Assembly: GCF_007565055.1 (NCBI RefSeq)
Contig: NC_044550.1
Location: 85,374,033 to 85,438,032, forward strand
Direction of reading: 5' to 3'
DNA from: Rhinopithecus roxellana
Taxonomy: Eukaryota > Chordata > Mammalia > Primates > Cercopithecidae
Length of the DNA: 64,000 bases
Shown: piece after piece, positions 23,031 to 35,410 of the stretch
Layout of the letters: every line of letters starts with the position of its first letter
How positions within the stretch are numbered: position 1 is the stretch's first letter
Notes under the pieces: generated by a model
Seen by the model: the letters and a program-made list of their open reading frames with translations, nothing else
Told to the model about the DNA's origin: nothing
Database searches by the model: none
Translations under genes and position numbers: made by a program

Positions 23031-23534
23031 AAAAATGAAGAAATTATAAATACAAAATTAGGCATGGAAGTTAACTTTTATTTAGGCTGGGAAAAGGAAT
23101 CATATCACACAAACACCATAGACATTACAAAATCCATAAAAATAACACAAAATTTTTATTAATTCACTGCCTGATATACCTCAACACCTTGTTTTTTCCC
23201 TAATACTTCTTTTTTTGGGGTACACAACACTATGTTCTTGTTGATCACCTCTTTGTAAGCAAAGGACTGTGTAATATTTTCTGTAGAAAGAATAGAAAGA
23301 CAACTCAGTCTTTCTCCAACTTAATGGATTGAAAATTTTAAAAGCTATTAATGGTTTAGAAAAGTTTCTTTCATCATCGGTTCATTATTGGTAATGTCAT
23401 AAAATTGTTATCAGATCTATGAAAAAACTATCAAAATTTTTTTTTCATAACAAGCTGCTTTAGACTTACCGTGAGATGGGACCAAAGGTTTGTGTTCTAT
23501 AAACCTAGGAATTATATATATAGATATGTATTTT
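23031..23534. other. Single-copy AT-rich sequence
   Basis: No recognised repeat or coding frame. T-rich runs are present near 23200 and 23440. Confidence 0.45.
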
Positions 23535-23842
23535 CTTTTTTTTTTTGAGACAGAGTCTCTGTTGTTCAGACTGGTGTGCAGTGGTGTGATCGCAACTCAC
23601 TTCAGCTTCAACCTCCCCAGCTCAAGTAATCCTTCTACCCTACCTGCCCAAGTAGCTGGGATTACAGGAGCACACCACCGTGCCAGGGTGATTTTTGTAT
23701 TTTTTTTTTTTTTTTTTTTTTTTGTAGAGATGGGGTTTTGACATGTTGCCCAGGCTGGTCTCAAAATCCTGGGCTCAGGCAATCTGCCTGCTTCTGCCTC
23801 CCAAAGTACTGGGATCGCAGGTATGAACCATTGTGCCCAGCC
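23535..23842 (-). mobile_element. AluJ with an expanded internal T-run
   Basis: A reverse-orientation old Alu with J-type divergence. The middle A-rich linker has grown into a run of more than 20 T on the plus strand (23700-23723). Terminal text 'ccattgtgcccagcc' marks the 5' end of the element. Confidence 0.87.
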
Positions 23843-24689
23843 TATACCTGTTTTTTACATTTCCAATATAAACAGAAACAAAGTACAGTGTGTTTATTAT
23901 TATAATGTGGTTATACAGTTATAATGTATATGCTGCAGTGTCCAACATATTCCTGATGGGACAGAACATCTGTTTTGATTAGCTGTCAATGAAAACCAAA
24001 CCATCCATTTCCAATGTTATACATCTGATGGTTGGAAGAATTTTCCACTGACTTGCTTATGGTTCCATACATTCCAAAATAGTTTTTTGCTTCTATCACC
24101 CATTGCCTTTGGGACCTTAGGGTCTTAGGTCATGGTATGTTGCAATATAGCCTGTGCCTCTGCATCTTCATGGGAGTTGGCACTGGGAGATAGGCATATT
24201 TCTGAAGCCATTTCTGTATAGGTAAAGATAATAATAACCTAACTCTTTAGGGAAGTGACTGAAATCCACATAAACATACACCACTAAGCCAGAACTAGAT
24301 TTCTCTCTAACACAAATCATCCTAGTCTGATTCCCAGAGTGCCCACTGCCAGTCCAGAGCACAAGAGAAAAGTAATATTGAAGGAAGAACTAGGAGTGGA
24401 AAGAGACAGTGGTCTTAACCCACTATAATATCTTATTTTTGCAAATTTTACAAGCCCACGTGACTGTGAGGGTATGTCTAGGGTTTTTTCTGAGGCCTTA
24501 GAAGGGGCCCACGCAAGTTTCATGATACATTCATTTTGGCCACATCTCTGGGCTTTGCCCTTAGCTTAGACCATTGCATTAACCTCATAAATTGTCTGGA
24601 TCAAGTCTCCCCTCTCAAACAGGTTGCATAACTGCTGCAACAATCTTTCCCAAATATCACTTTCACCATGACCTTCTTGGCTTAAACAT
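23843..24689. other. Single-copy sequence
   Basis: No recognised repeat. Short open frames on the minus strand (24168-24523) show no domain. Confidence 0.4.
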
Positions 24690-24799
24690 TGGACATCCAT
24701 AAAATAAAGTCTAAATCCCTTAATCTGATACTCAAGGTGTCTACAATCTGGCTGTAACTTTGGTTTAGAAATTTTTATCCCGTGACTTCCTATATATAT
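24690..24799 (+). mobile_element. L2 LINE fragment, left of an Alu
   Basis: 'ataaaataaagtctaaatcc', 'ctgatactcaaggtgtctac' and 'aatctggctgtaactttgg' follow the L2 'aaagtccaaactcc...acaatctggcccc' block. The element probably continues at 25335. Confidence 0.65.
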
Positions 24800-24810
24800 A
24801 GCAAACAATT

Positions 24811-25120
24811 GGCCAGGCGTGGTGGCTTACGCCTGTAATCCAAGCACTTTGGGAGGCTGAGGCAGACAGATCATGAGGTCAGGAGATCGAGACCATCCTG
24901 GCCAACATGGTAAAACCCCATCTCTACTAAAAGTACAAAAATTATCTGGGCATGGTGGCGGGTGCCTATAATCCCAGCTACTTGGGAGGCTGAGGCAGGA
25001 GAATCACTTGAACCAGGGAGTCGGAGGTTGCAGTGAGCCGAGATGGCGCCACTGCACTCCAGGCTGGCGACAGAGCAAGACTCCGTCTAAAATAAACAAA
25101 CAAAACAAAGCAAAACAAAA
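24811..25120 (+). mobile_element. AluSc/AluY-like
   Basis: A forward Alu starting ggccaggcgtgg, with 'gaggtcaggagatcgagacc' followed by 'catcctggccaacatggt', an Sc-like combination. The tail is a (AAACA)n-type A-rich tract. Target-site duplication: gcaaacaat (before) and gcgaacaat (after, from 25121), 8 of 9 positions. Confidence 0.9.
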
Positions 25121-25164
25121 GCGAACAATCAGTGGGAACCTATGTACTTATAGGCATTTTCCCA

Positions 25165-25300
25165 AATGTTAATATTTTAAGTTTTTATAACAACCTTTAC
25201 ACATGAGAGAATGGAGTCTCAAAGATAACAGCTGGAATTGGGAGGCAAATGTGTCTGACTCAGTTGTCTCACTCTTTCTACTGCACTATGTGCTTCTCAC
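25165..25300 (-). mobile_element. MIR SINE
   Basis: The plus strand reads 'tataacaacctttacacatg', 'agaatggagtctcaaagata', 'tgtctgactcagttgtc' and 'ctactgcactatgtgcttc'. This is the reverse-orientation MIR core in consensus order. Confidence 0.7.
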
Positions 25301-25334
25301 TCAGTCCTTGAATTTGGATATAGTTAAAACCGCC

Positions 25335-25615
25335 ATTTAAATCCCATCCTTTCCATGAAGCTTTTCCAAATTACTTCCTCAACTATGGGCCCTTCCCTAC
25401 TCGGAACTCTCACAATATTTGATACCTGTATTATTCAGTGGGCATATGTTCAACACTGCCTTGCATTTTTCACTTATTTCATCTTTATGTATCCTAATTC
25501 TATCTCAGTTGCCAGCCCTCTAGGGAAAGAGAGAATGGCTGATACTTCTGCGCATCCCTTGTAACACCTGGCAAAGTTCCCTACCCCATTTAATAAATAA
25601 TTCTGAAATGAGTGT
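25335..25615 (+). mobile_element. L2 LINE 3' end
   Basis: 'tttccatgaagcttttccaa', 'aactctcacaatatttgata', 'tcagttgccagccctctagg' and 'aacacctggcaaagttccc', ending in 'ttaataaataattctgaaat', follow the L2 3' end. It is probably the continuation of the fragment at 24690. Confidence 0.7.
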
Positions 25616-26189
25616 ATTTGTGCACCAGTGGGACCCAAAAGATTAAGGTGACAAGAGGAGAGGAGCCAGCCTTGGATCCAGAAGATTAAGGACAAAGGAG
25701 GGGGGAATAGCTAGCATCTTTACCTTTTGCTATTTCTTTACCCCATTATTAGATTATTAGGGTACGGAGAGTTGCCGCTGGGGTTTGGTTTTCAATTCTT
25801 CTCAGAAGTGCAGCTGCTGATTGACAAGACCTTAGAGAATAGGAAAACAGCATGAGCACCAGTTGGCACTAGCTGCCACAGTGATTTATTCCCCAAAGCA
25901 CTACTCTGAGGGGTGACTGACACACCCATCAGCTTTCACAGTCATGACAGAAGAAGACAAAAGAGCTCAGTTCCCTGGGGTTCTGAACACTTTAACTGCA
26001 GAAGTAGTTGAAATTTTCCACATCACTCTGACACTTGTCCAGTGTTCTCAAGTAGTTATAAGTGGCCTTTCTATCATATTTGTTGTTAGTCTTCATTTTA
26101 TTTTTTTAAAGGAAAGAATGATTTCATGACTTTATCAGAATTACTGTAGAGATTTCTGGTGCAATTTTAAATTAAAATGCAAATTGTGT
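25616..26189. other. Single-copy sequence
   Basis: No recognised repeat and no gene-like frame. An open frame at 25944-26129 is short and has no domain. Confidence 0.4.
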
Positions 26190-27074
26190 TTTTTAAATTA
26201 TACTTTAAGTTCTGGGGTACATGTGCAGAATGTGCAGTTTTCTTGCATAGGTATACATGTGCCATGGTGGTTTGCAGCACCCACCAACCCATCATTTACA
26301 TTAGGCATTTCTCATAGTGCTATCCACGCAACAGGCCCCGGTGTGTGATGTTCCCCTTCCTGTATCCATGTGTTTTTATTGTTCAGCTCCCACTTATGAG
26401 TGAGAACATGCGATGTTTGGTTTTCTGTTCTTGTGTTAGTTTGCTGAGAATGATGGTTTCCAGCTTCATCCATGTCCCTGCAAAGGACATGAACTTATCT
26501 TTTTTTATGGCTGCAAGTGTTCCATGGTGTATATGTGCCACATTTTCTTTATCCAGTCTATCATTTATGGGCATTTGGGTTAGTTCCAAGTCTTTGCTAT
26601 TGTGTAAACATACATGTGCATTGTCTTTATAGTAGAATGATTTATAATCCTTTGGATATATACCCAGTAATGGGATTACTGGGTTAAATGGTATTTCTAG
26701 TTCTAGATCCTTGAGGAATCGCCTGTCTTCCACAATGGTAGAGCTAATTTACACTCCCACCAACAGTGTAAAAGCATTCTAGATGTGTGGTGGTATTTCT
26801 GAGGCCTCTGTTCTGTTCCATTGATCTATATCTCTGTTTTGGTACCAGTATCATGCTGTTTTGGTTATTGTAGCCTTGTAGTATAGTTTGAAGTCAGGTA
26901 GCATTATGTCTCCAGCTTTGTTCTTTTTGCTTAGGATTTTCTTGGCTATACGGGTTCTTTTTTGGTTCCATATGAAATTTAAAGTAGTTTTTTCTAATAC
27001 TGTGAAGAAAGTCAGTGGTAGCTTGATGGGGATAGCATTGAATCTATAAATTACTTTGGGCAGGATGGCCATTT

Positions 27075-28228
27075 TCACAATATTGATATTTTCCTATCCA
27101 TGAGCATAGAATGTTTTTCCATTTGTTTATGTCCTCTTATTTTCTTGAGCAGTGGTTTGTAGTTCTCCTTGAAGCAGTACTTCACATCCCTTGTAAGTTG
27201 TATTTCTAGGTATTTTATTACATTCGTAGCAACTGTGAATGGGAGTTCACACATGATTTGGCTTTTTGTTTGTCTATTATAGATGTATAGGAATGCTTGT
27301 GATTTTTGCACATTGATTTTGTATCCTGAGACTTTGCTGAAGTTGCTTATCGGCTTAAGGAGATTTGGGGCTGAAATCATGAGGTTTTCTAAATATACAA
27401 CTATGTCATCTGCAAACAGCAACAATTTGACTTCCTAATTTCCTATTTGATACCATTTATTTCTTTCTCTTGCCTGATTGCCCTGGCCAGAACTTCCAAC
27501 ACAAATGTTGAATAGGAGTGGTGAGCGAGGGCATCCTTGTCTTGTGCTGGTTTTCAAAGGGAATGCTTCCAGTTTTTGCCCATTCAGTATAATATTGTCT
27601 GTGGGTTTGTCATAAATAGCTCTTATTATTTTGAGATATGTTCCATTAATACCTAGTTTATTGAGAGTTTTTAGCGGGAAGGGCTGTTGAATTTTGTTGA
27701 AGGCCTTTTCTGCATCTATTGAGATAATGATGTGGTTTTTGTCATTTGTTTGGTTTATATGATGAATTATGTTTATTGATTTGCGTGTGTTGAACCAGCC
27801 TTGCATCCCAGGGATGAAGCCGACTTGATCATGGTGGATAAGCTTTCTGATGTGGTGCTGGATTTGGTTTGCCAGTATTTTACTGAGGCTTTTTCGCATC
27901 GATGTTCATCAAGGATGTTATTCTGAAATTTTCTTTTTTTGTTCTCTCTCTGCCAGGTTGTGGTATCAGGAGGATGTTGACCTCATAAAATGAGTTAGGG
28001 AGGATTCCCTCTTTTTCTGTTGTTTGGGATAGTTTCAGAAGGAATGATACAAGCTCCTCTTTGTACCTCTGGTAGAAATCGGCTGTGAATCTGTCTGGTC
28101 TTGGACTTTTTGGTTGGTAGGCTGTTAATTGCTGCCTGAATTTCAGAACTTGTTATTGGTCTACTCAGGGATTCGACTTCTTCCTGGTTTAGTCTTGGGA
28201 GGGTGTATGTGTCTAGAAATTTATCCAT
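27075..28228 (-). pseudogene. L1 ORF2 reverse-transcriptase remnant
   Basis: Minus-strand frames at 27995-28228, 27435-27899 and 27075-27425 read, in order, through the reverse-transcriptase domain: 'DKFLDTYTLPRLNQEEVESL', then 'HIIISIDAEKAFNKIQQP' (motif A with its aspartate), then 'LLFADDIVVYLENL' (motif C with both aspartates). The parts lie in different frames, separated by frameshifts and stops, and the endonuclease is deleted, so the element cannot move. Confidence 0.88.
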
Positions 28229-28587
28229 TTCTTCTAGATTTTCTAGTTTATTTGCATAGAGGTGTTTATAGTATTCTCTGATGCTAGTTTGTATTTTTGT
28301 GGGATCGGTGGTGATATTCCCTTTATCATTTTTTATTGCATCTATTTGATTCTTCTCTCTTTTCTTCTTTATTTGTCTGGCTAGTGGTCTATCTATTTTG
28401 TTGACCTTTTTGGAAAACCAGCTCCTGGATTCGTTGATTTTTTTGAAGGGTTTTTCGTGTCTCTATCTCTTTCAGTTCTGCTGTGATCTTAGTTATTTCT
28501 TGTCTTCTGCTAGCTCTTGAATTTGTTTGCTGTTGCTTCTTTAGTTCTTTTAACCTCTCAGCATTTGCTTCTCTGTAAAGGAATTTT

Positions 28588-28910
28588 TTTATTTATTATT
28601 TATTATTTATTTATTTTTTTGAGATGGAGTCTTTCTCTGTCACCCAGGCTGGAGTGCTGTGGTATGATCTCGGCTCACTGCAACCTCTGCCTCCTGGGTT
28701 CAAGCGATGCTCCTGCCTCAGCCTCCCAAGTAGCAGGGACTATAGGCGCTTGCCACCACACCACCACACCTGGCTAACTTTTTTGTACTTTTAGTAGAGA
28801 CGGGATTTCACTGTGTTAGCCAGAATGGTCTCGATCCCCTGACCTCATGATCCGCCCACCTCAGCCTCCCAAAGTGCTGGGATTATAGGTGTGAGCCACC
28901 CTGCCAGGCC
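28588..28910 (-). mobile_element. AluY/Sc-like inside the L1
   Basis: A reverse-orientation Alu with a long TTTA-rich tail at 28588-28620. Target-site duplication: 'gtaaaggaattt' before and 'ctaaaggatttt' after (from 28912), imperfect. A duplicated CACCA motif occurs at 28757-28766. Confidence 0.88.
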
Positions 28911-28914
28911 TCTA

Positions 28915-29790
28915 AAGGATTTTATTTCTCCTTCACTTACGAAGCTTAGTTTTGCTGGATGTGAAATTCTAGTTTGAAAATTCTTTAAGAATGTTGAACA
29001 TTGTCCCCTACTCTCTTCTGGCATGTAGGGTTTCTGCAGAGAGATCTGCTGTTATTCTGATGAGTTTCCCTTTGTGGGTAACCTGACCTTTCTCTCTGGC
29101 TGCCCTTAACATTTTTTCCTTCATTTCAACCTTGGTGAATCTGATGATTATGTGTCTTGGGGTTGCTTGTCTCGAGGAATATGTTTGTGGTGTTCTCTGT
29201 ATTTCCTGAATGTGAATGTTGGCCTGTCTTGCTAGGTTGGGGAAATTCTCCTAGATAATATTTTCCAACTTGGTTCATTCTTCCTGTCACTTTCAGTTAC
29301 ACCACTGAAATGTAGATTTGGTCTTTTCACATAGTCCCATGTTTCTTGGAGGCTTTGTTCATTCCTTTTCATTCTTTTTTCTTTAACCTTGTCTTGTTTT
29401 ATTCTTTTGAGTTGATCTTCAATCTCTGATATCCTTTCTTGTGCCTGATTGATTCAGCTATTGATATTTGTTTATGCTTCACAAAGTTCTTGTGTTGTGT
29501 TTTTCAGCTCTATCAGGTCATTTATGTTCTTCTCTAAACTGGTTATTCTAGTTAGCAATTCATCTAACCTTTTTTTAAGGTTCTTAGCTTCCTTGCATTG
29601 GATTAGAACATGCTCCTTTAGCTTGGAGGAGTTTGTTATTACCCACCTTCTGAAGCCTACTTCTGTCAATTCGTCACACTCATTCACTGTCCAGTTTTAT
29701 TCCCTTGCTGACGAGGAGTTGTGATCCTTTGAAGGAGAAGAGGTATTCTGGTTTTTGGCATTTTCAGCCTTTTTGCGCTGGTTTCTCCCC
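28915..29790 (-). pseudogene. L1 ORF1 remnant
   Basis: The minus-strand frame 29472-29687 reads 'NECDELTEVGFRRWVITNSS' and a leucine/lysine-rich helix ('LDELLTRITSLEKNINDL'), the N-terminal and coiled-coil part of the L1 ORF1 RNA-binding protein. The C-terminal part further left is broken by stops. Part of the middle of ORF1 appears to be missing between about 29100 and 29290. Confidence 0.8.
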
Positions 29791-31098
29791 ATCTTCGTGG
29801 ATTTATCTACCTTTGGTCTTTCAAGTCGGTGACCTATGGCTGGGGTTTTTGAGTGAACTTCCTTTTTGTTGATTTTGATACTATTCCTTTCTGTTTGTTA
29901 GCTTTCCTTCTAATAGTCAGGCTCCTCTGCAGCAGGTGTGCTAGAGGTTGCTGGAGGTCCACTCCAGACGCTGTTTGTCTGGGTATCACCAGCAGAGGCT
30001 GCAGAACAGCAAGGATTGCTGCCTGTTCCTTCATCTGGAAGCTTTGTCCCAGAGGGGCACCCGCCAGATGCCAGCCAGAGCTCTCCTGTATGAGCTATCT
30101 GTCGCCCCAATTAGGAGGTGTCTCCCAGTCAGGATACACGGGGTCATGGACCCACTTGAGGAAGCAGTCTGTCCCTTATCAGAGCTCAGATGCTATGCTC
30201 AGAGATCTGCTGCTCTTTTCAGAACTGCCAAGCTGGGACATTTAAGTTGGCTGACGCTGGGCCCTGAACCGCCCCTTCCCTCAGGTGCTCTGTCTCAGGG
30301 AGGTGGGGGTTTTATCCATAAGTACCTGACTATGGCTGCTGCCTTTTATACAGAGATGCCCTGCCCACAGAGGAGGAAATCTAGAGAGGCAGTCTGGCCG
30401 AAGTGGCCTTGCTGGGCTCCAGTGGCCACCTCCGAGTTTGAACTTCCTGGCAGCTTTGTTTACACTGTGAGGGGAAAACAGCTTACTCAAGCTTCAGTAA
30501 TGGCGGATGCCCTTCTGGTCGAGCTCAGACTGCTGTGCTGGCAGTGAGAATTTCAAGACGGTGGATCTTAGCTTGCTGGGCTTCATGGGGATGGGACCTA
30601 CTGAGCCAGACCTCTTGGCTTTCTGGCTTCAGCCCCCTTTTCCAGCAGAGTGAATGGTTCTGTCTTGCTGGCATTCCAGGCGCCACTGGGGTATGAAAAA
30701 TAAACTGTGGCTAGCTCAGTGTCTGCCCAAATGACCGCCCAGTTTTTTGCAGGAAACCCAGGGCCCTGGTTGTGTAGGCACTGTAGGGAATTTCCTGGTC
30801 TGCAGGTTAGAAAGATCGTGGGAAAAGTGCAGTATCTGGACCAGAGTGCACGGTACAGTTCCTAACAGCTTCCCTTGGCTAGGAGAGGGATTCCATGACC
30901 CCTGGAGCTTCCCGGGTGAGGCGATGCCCTATCCCGCTTCGACTCACCCTCTGTGGGCTGCACTCACTGTCCAACCAGTCCCAATGAGATGAACCAGGTA
31001 CCTCATTAGGAAATGCAGAAATCACGGCCTGCCTTGTTGATCTCCCTGGGAGATGCAGACCAGAGCCGTTCCTATTCGGCCATCTTGTCAGCAACCCC

Positions 31099-32917
31099 CT
31101 CTCCACCCCCCAATTCTTCATTTTTTGTAAGGAGTCCTAAATTCAATTTTGAAGTTTTACTTCTTATTTTCAACTTCTATTGTAGAACAATTGAAACATA
31201 TACAAAAATAGAATAATATGATCAACATGTATTCATCATAAGCCTTGAAAATTAACATCCCTTGGTCAGTCTTGTTTCATCTTCCCTTTCATTCCCTCCC
31301 TGCCCCAGCTCTGAATTATTTTGAAGCAAATTCCAGTAATCACATTATTTCATCCTTTACTTCTTTTAAAAATATGACAGAAGTTTTTGACAAAAGAATC
31401 TTAATGTGGGGAAATTTAGTGATAACACTTTTAACATGACAATTTTTAAAAATTATGACTTTTGATTTATATTTTATTCAATTTTACAGAAAATAGTTAT
31501 GCAAAGTATCTTTTTATTATAAGAATCCTGCATGTAGAAGTCCAGAGTAATATCAAAGGACACGGTAATCAGTCTTGTCCATCTTGTTCGAACTCTGAGA
31601 GCCAGCTAACAGGAATAAGATATATAAGGAATACAAATGCTGACCAGGTGTCTTAGCTAAAGAACATTTTCTACTCTGCTTATCTAATTCATTTATTTAT
31701 GTTTTGCCAATCCGATTTCTTAGCAACACTTATTTGCAGAATTTATTTGACTCCAGAATGGTTACTGGATTATTGAGATTTCTTGAAGTGAATAGTTTTG
31801 TAGAGCTTTGGATAAAATTAGAACAACAGAGTCATATGAAAGGGGGAAGAATATGTTGTTGGCAAAATTCACATTTCTTCTCATCTACTTTCTCCTGATA
31901 TCAGCCTTCCTCTTCCCATGATGAGACTGAGGTTCGTTTTGACACTCCTAAGAAACTAAGAATGGAGGGCAGGTGCGGAAAGTAAAACAGAGACAACTTA
32001 AAAGACATTGAAAGAGCCTGTAATGCTACTCATTCAATGTCTTTATCTCTTTAGTTTATGATGTCTCTCATTGTCTCCTAGAAGGGATTTGTGCTCTCTT
32101 CCTGGTTGCTATGATGAAACAGATGTGGAACATTTCATTTTCCTGGATTGTGTAGACATCAGCTGTCATCTCTACTGAGTAACTCAGCCTACAAGGCAGC
32201 TCCGTTCAGGTCTTTTGTTATTTTTATTTTTTGTAATAGTGAGAAGAAAAATGATGGCTATAAGGAGAAACGTGCATTTCTAAACCCCAATGAGGAGAGA
32301 TTCTCAGGTAGAGGGCTACATGATAAGGGGAACCAGAAGTGGCCAGGCTGGAGAAAGGAGCAGCACTCTTTGCTAAATCTGAGAGGGAGGTAAGCAAGTG
32401 GTCTGGGGGCTCCAAGAGTAGCAGAAATCTCTGCTGACTTCCTCCCTCTTATCTCCCTATGGACATGGGACCCAAGGTGTCAGGTTCCCAACCTCAGCAG
32501 AACCTCCACCCACCTTTCAGCCCTGAAGCCATCATGTGACTTGTACTAGGAGAGTCTACCTGTGATGATGATGACCAGTGAGGGCTAAACACCAGGGATC
32601 TCCCAAATGTTCTCAGCCATATACGAATTTCAGGGTCTACACAGGACCTGGATGAAGGGGGGTGATGGAGCCCCAACAATAACCACAATTGATTTTTCCA
32701 CACCCTGTTGATCAGATTAAATGTAATTTGGAAAAATAACAAATGTGGCATTTTTTAAACCTGAGATGTAAAATAAAATCCATGACAGCTGTACTGTATA
32801 CTTTGCCTAATTTACTTTCTCAGAGGTTTGGAAGGAATGCTCAGAAATATTTAGAGGAGTTTCTTTCAGTGAGATTACTTATGTTTATGATAGAGAGTAT
32901 CTCTTTTTTCCAAGTGT
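31099..32917. other. Mostly single-copy sequence; one possible old L1-like piece
   Basis: About 31180-31420 ('acaaaaatagaataatatga', 'cttgtttcatcttcccttt', 'attttgaagcaaattccag') resembles a dispersed old repeat. The rest shows no family and no coding frame. Confidence 0.4.
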
Positions 32918-33303
32918 TATGTACTAAATTTCATCTCCCACAGCCACCTTCCCAAATTCATATATTGAAGCCCCCATTCGCAATGTGACTGTATTTGGAG
33001 ATAGAGCCTTTAAAGAGGGAATTTAGGTTAAAGAAGGCCATAAGGGTAGAGCCTCAATTCAATATGAACTGTCATTATAAGATGAGGAAGAAACACCAGA
33101 GATTCACTTGCACAGAGAAAAGGCCATGTGAGGACAGAGTGAGAAGCTGGTCATTTGCAAGGAGAGAAACCTCAGGAGAAACCAAACCTGCTGACACCTT
33201 GATCTTGGACGTCTAGCCCCTAGAACCATAAGAAAATACATTTCTGTGGATTAAGCCACCCAGTCTGTGGTACTTTGTTATGGCAGCCCTAGCAGACTAA
33301 GAC
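32918..33303 (+). mobile_element. MLT1-type LTR (ERVL-MaLR)
   Basis: Nearly full-length LTR. It shows 'tgttatgtactaaatttcat', 'aaattcatatattgaagccc', 'gccatgtgaggacagagtga', 'gctgacaccttgatcttgga', 'ccatcagtctgtgg'-like text and the 'ctagcagactaagaca' end. No internal retroviral sequence adjoins it, so it is a solo LTR. Confidence 0.85.
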
Positions 33304-33642
33304 ATAGTATTTAACACTTTCATGTATAGGTCTTTACTCTCTGAAAATCTATAATATTTTCCTCTAGTAAAATTCTCTTGCTTTGTGGAATTTATGTGTA
33401 CTCTACTAGCTAAAATCATTCACTTTCTGAAAAAGTGTTGCAAAGGGCTACAGAACATACTGGATACCATTGACCAAACTAATTAGAAAACTAATGCTGC
33501 TCGAACAGTGACTAAAAATAACAGGGGAGTGGGTACATATGCAGGATGGGGCATCGCTACTGGAAGTTAAAACCGCAAGTACTATTCCCTGATACCATGA
33601 TAATGCAAGCACCATTGTAACCTTTGTTAAAATAAATGTGTT
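33304..33642. other. Single-copy sequence
   Basis: No recognised repeat or gene. Confidence 0.45.
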
Positions 33643-33940
33643 GGGCTAACGCCTATAATGCCAGCACTTTGGGAGGCCGAGGCGGGTGGATCACTTGAGG
33701 TCAGGAGTTCAAGACCAGCCTGGCCAACATGGTGAAATCCCATCTCTACTAAAAATAGAAAAATTAGCCAGGCATGGTGGTGCACATCTGTAATCCCAGC
33801 TATTCAGGAGGCTGAGGCAGGAAAATCACTTGAACCCAGGAGGCGGAGGTTGCAGTAAGCTGAGATCCTGCCACTGCACTCCAGCCTGGGCGACAGAGTA
33901 GGACTCTATCTCCAGAAAAATGGAAATAAAATAAACAAAA
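33643..33940 (+). mobile_element. AluS, slightly damaged 5' end
   Basis: A forward Alu lacking about ten bases of the usual start. Flanks taaaataaatgtgtt (33628-33642) and taaaataaaagtgct (33941-33955) form an imperfect target-site duplication. Confidence 0.88.
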
Positions 33941-33955
33941 TAAAATAAAAGTGCT

Positions 33956-35410
33956 GAATACGTGTTAGTTTATCAGGGAGATGATATTTAATTATAAAAG
34001 TTACTTTCCTTCACCCATATATGCTGCCATTATAATTCTCCTTGAAATCTTTAAAGAATGAGAGTCAATCTGCTTTATATTCTAGAGACCTCTAATATTG
34101 CTAGTTAAATTTCATATGCTGTCAAAAAATAAGGGAAAGCAAGAAAAACACAAAGACAAGGAATATATATTACTGAACCGTAAGTTCCTAAAAATTGGGG
34201 ATTTATTTTTTCCTTGAGATCATCAAACACATTGTTTTGCACATCATTGGCATTTATGATTGGTTTAATGCATTGTAACTCTGAGACAAAGAAAAGCACA
34301 CAGCTAATGTGACTGTAGAATAAAGACTAAATTTTGCATACAGCATGAGAAATCAATTGTATCACTTTATAATCATACATTGTATATGCGTAAAAATATA
34401 CGAGTAGATTTTAGTTTATTACAGTAATATGCTAACAAAAATCTAAATATTTCTAAATATCTAGACATTTCCAAATACTTATGGTATTAAATATTATGAA
34501 GAACAGACATATTATTTGTCCCAATTGGTCACTTTTTGTGCAATTTCCTTTTTGTAAAAATATTTGATACATAAAATTTCCTCCTATGTTTAAGAATAAG
34601 AACAAATAAGAACAAAGATTAACAGTGTCCAAATTTTTTTAAATAGATCAAGCTGGTAATGCAATAATTTCATTTGCAATTTATCATATATTTAGTCGTT
34701 AAAACACACACACACACAAAAAACCATTAGTTTTACACACCAGACACACATAGGTTACTACCAAAAGTCAGTGAGAGTAGAACAAAAGTATGTGGTTCTA
34801 TGTTGTTATGACTGTGTGTGGAAAACTTTCCTTCATTAATCTGCCACTCCACCTCTCTGACACACACCACAAAATATCCACCAAGTGTTAAGGTATAATT
34901 GGAACATAAGAGAGGGAATAAAGAACCCGGGAGCCCGGGTGCATAGGAGTGACCTACCCTTGAGTGCCGCCACAGAAGTCCAGTGTGTCTGTGTTGGCTG
35001 AGTTTTAGCTGTGCTCTCTGCGGGTTGTGCAACCTAATCATAATAACAATAATAACAACAGAAAGCATTTATTTCATATAGACAAAACATCTTGTGCAAA
35101 AAATCTTGTGCTAGGTGGTTTAATTCATTATGTTTAATTCTAAGAAAAACTCAGGGCAAAAGCAAAGCAATGTCTAACTTGGTTTCTGCTCATAAGGAAA
35201 AGTCTAGCAATAGGGACTTCCTTAACCAGTGTGAGGACTAGAATTGTCATGGTCATGGATATCATGGATCAACTCAACCATTACCTAAGGTGACTTCCTT
35301 GAGGTGGTTACATCAGAACTGGACCTTAAATGATGACTCTAAATTTGTTATGAGAAGAAATGCTGAGCACTTAGGATAGAGGGAACAGATGTCGAAAAGG
35401 ATGTAATCAT
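33956..35410. other. Single-copy AT-rich sequence with a short (CA)n
   Basis: A (CA)n run lies at 34706-34719. A hint of a reverse MIR is present near 34970-35130. The 111-codon minus frame at 34733-35068 has no recognisable domain. Confidence 0.4.

Larger units (their letters stand above)
26190..31098 (-). mobile_element. L1 with 5'UTR, two large internal deletions and an Alu
   Basis: Minus-strand L1 from the 3'UTR (26190) to a 5' start near 31098 ('ggctgacaagatggccgaat'-type beginning on the minus strand, the usual L1 start). Compared with the L1 at 43282-49660, about 0.65 kb of ORF2 is missing at 26783/26784. About 1.1 kb covering the ORF2 N-terminal half of the endonuclease and the inter-ORF region is missing near 28553. 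An Alu sits at 28588-28910. ORF1 remnants occupy about 28915-29790 and the GC-richer 5'UTR about 29800-31098. The family looks like an older L1PA (PA8-17 range) or L1PB; I cannot be more exact. Confidence 0.9.

Noticed and set aside
30000..31098. GC-richer region considered as a CpG-island promoter of a gene
   Set aside because: It aligns with the L1 5'UTR also seen at 48340-49660 and belongs to an L1 element.
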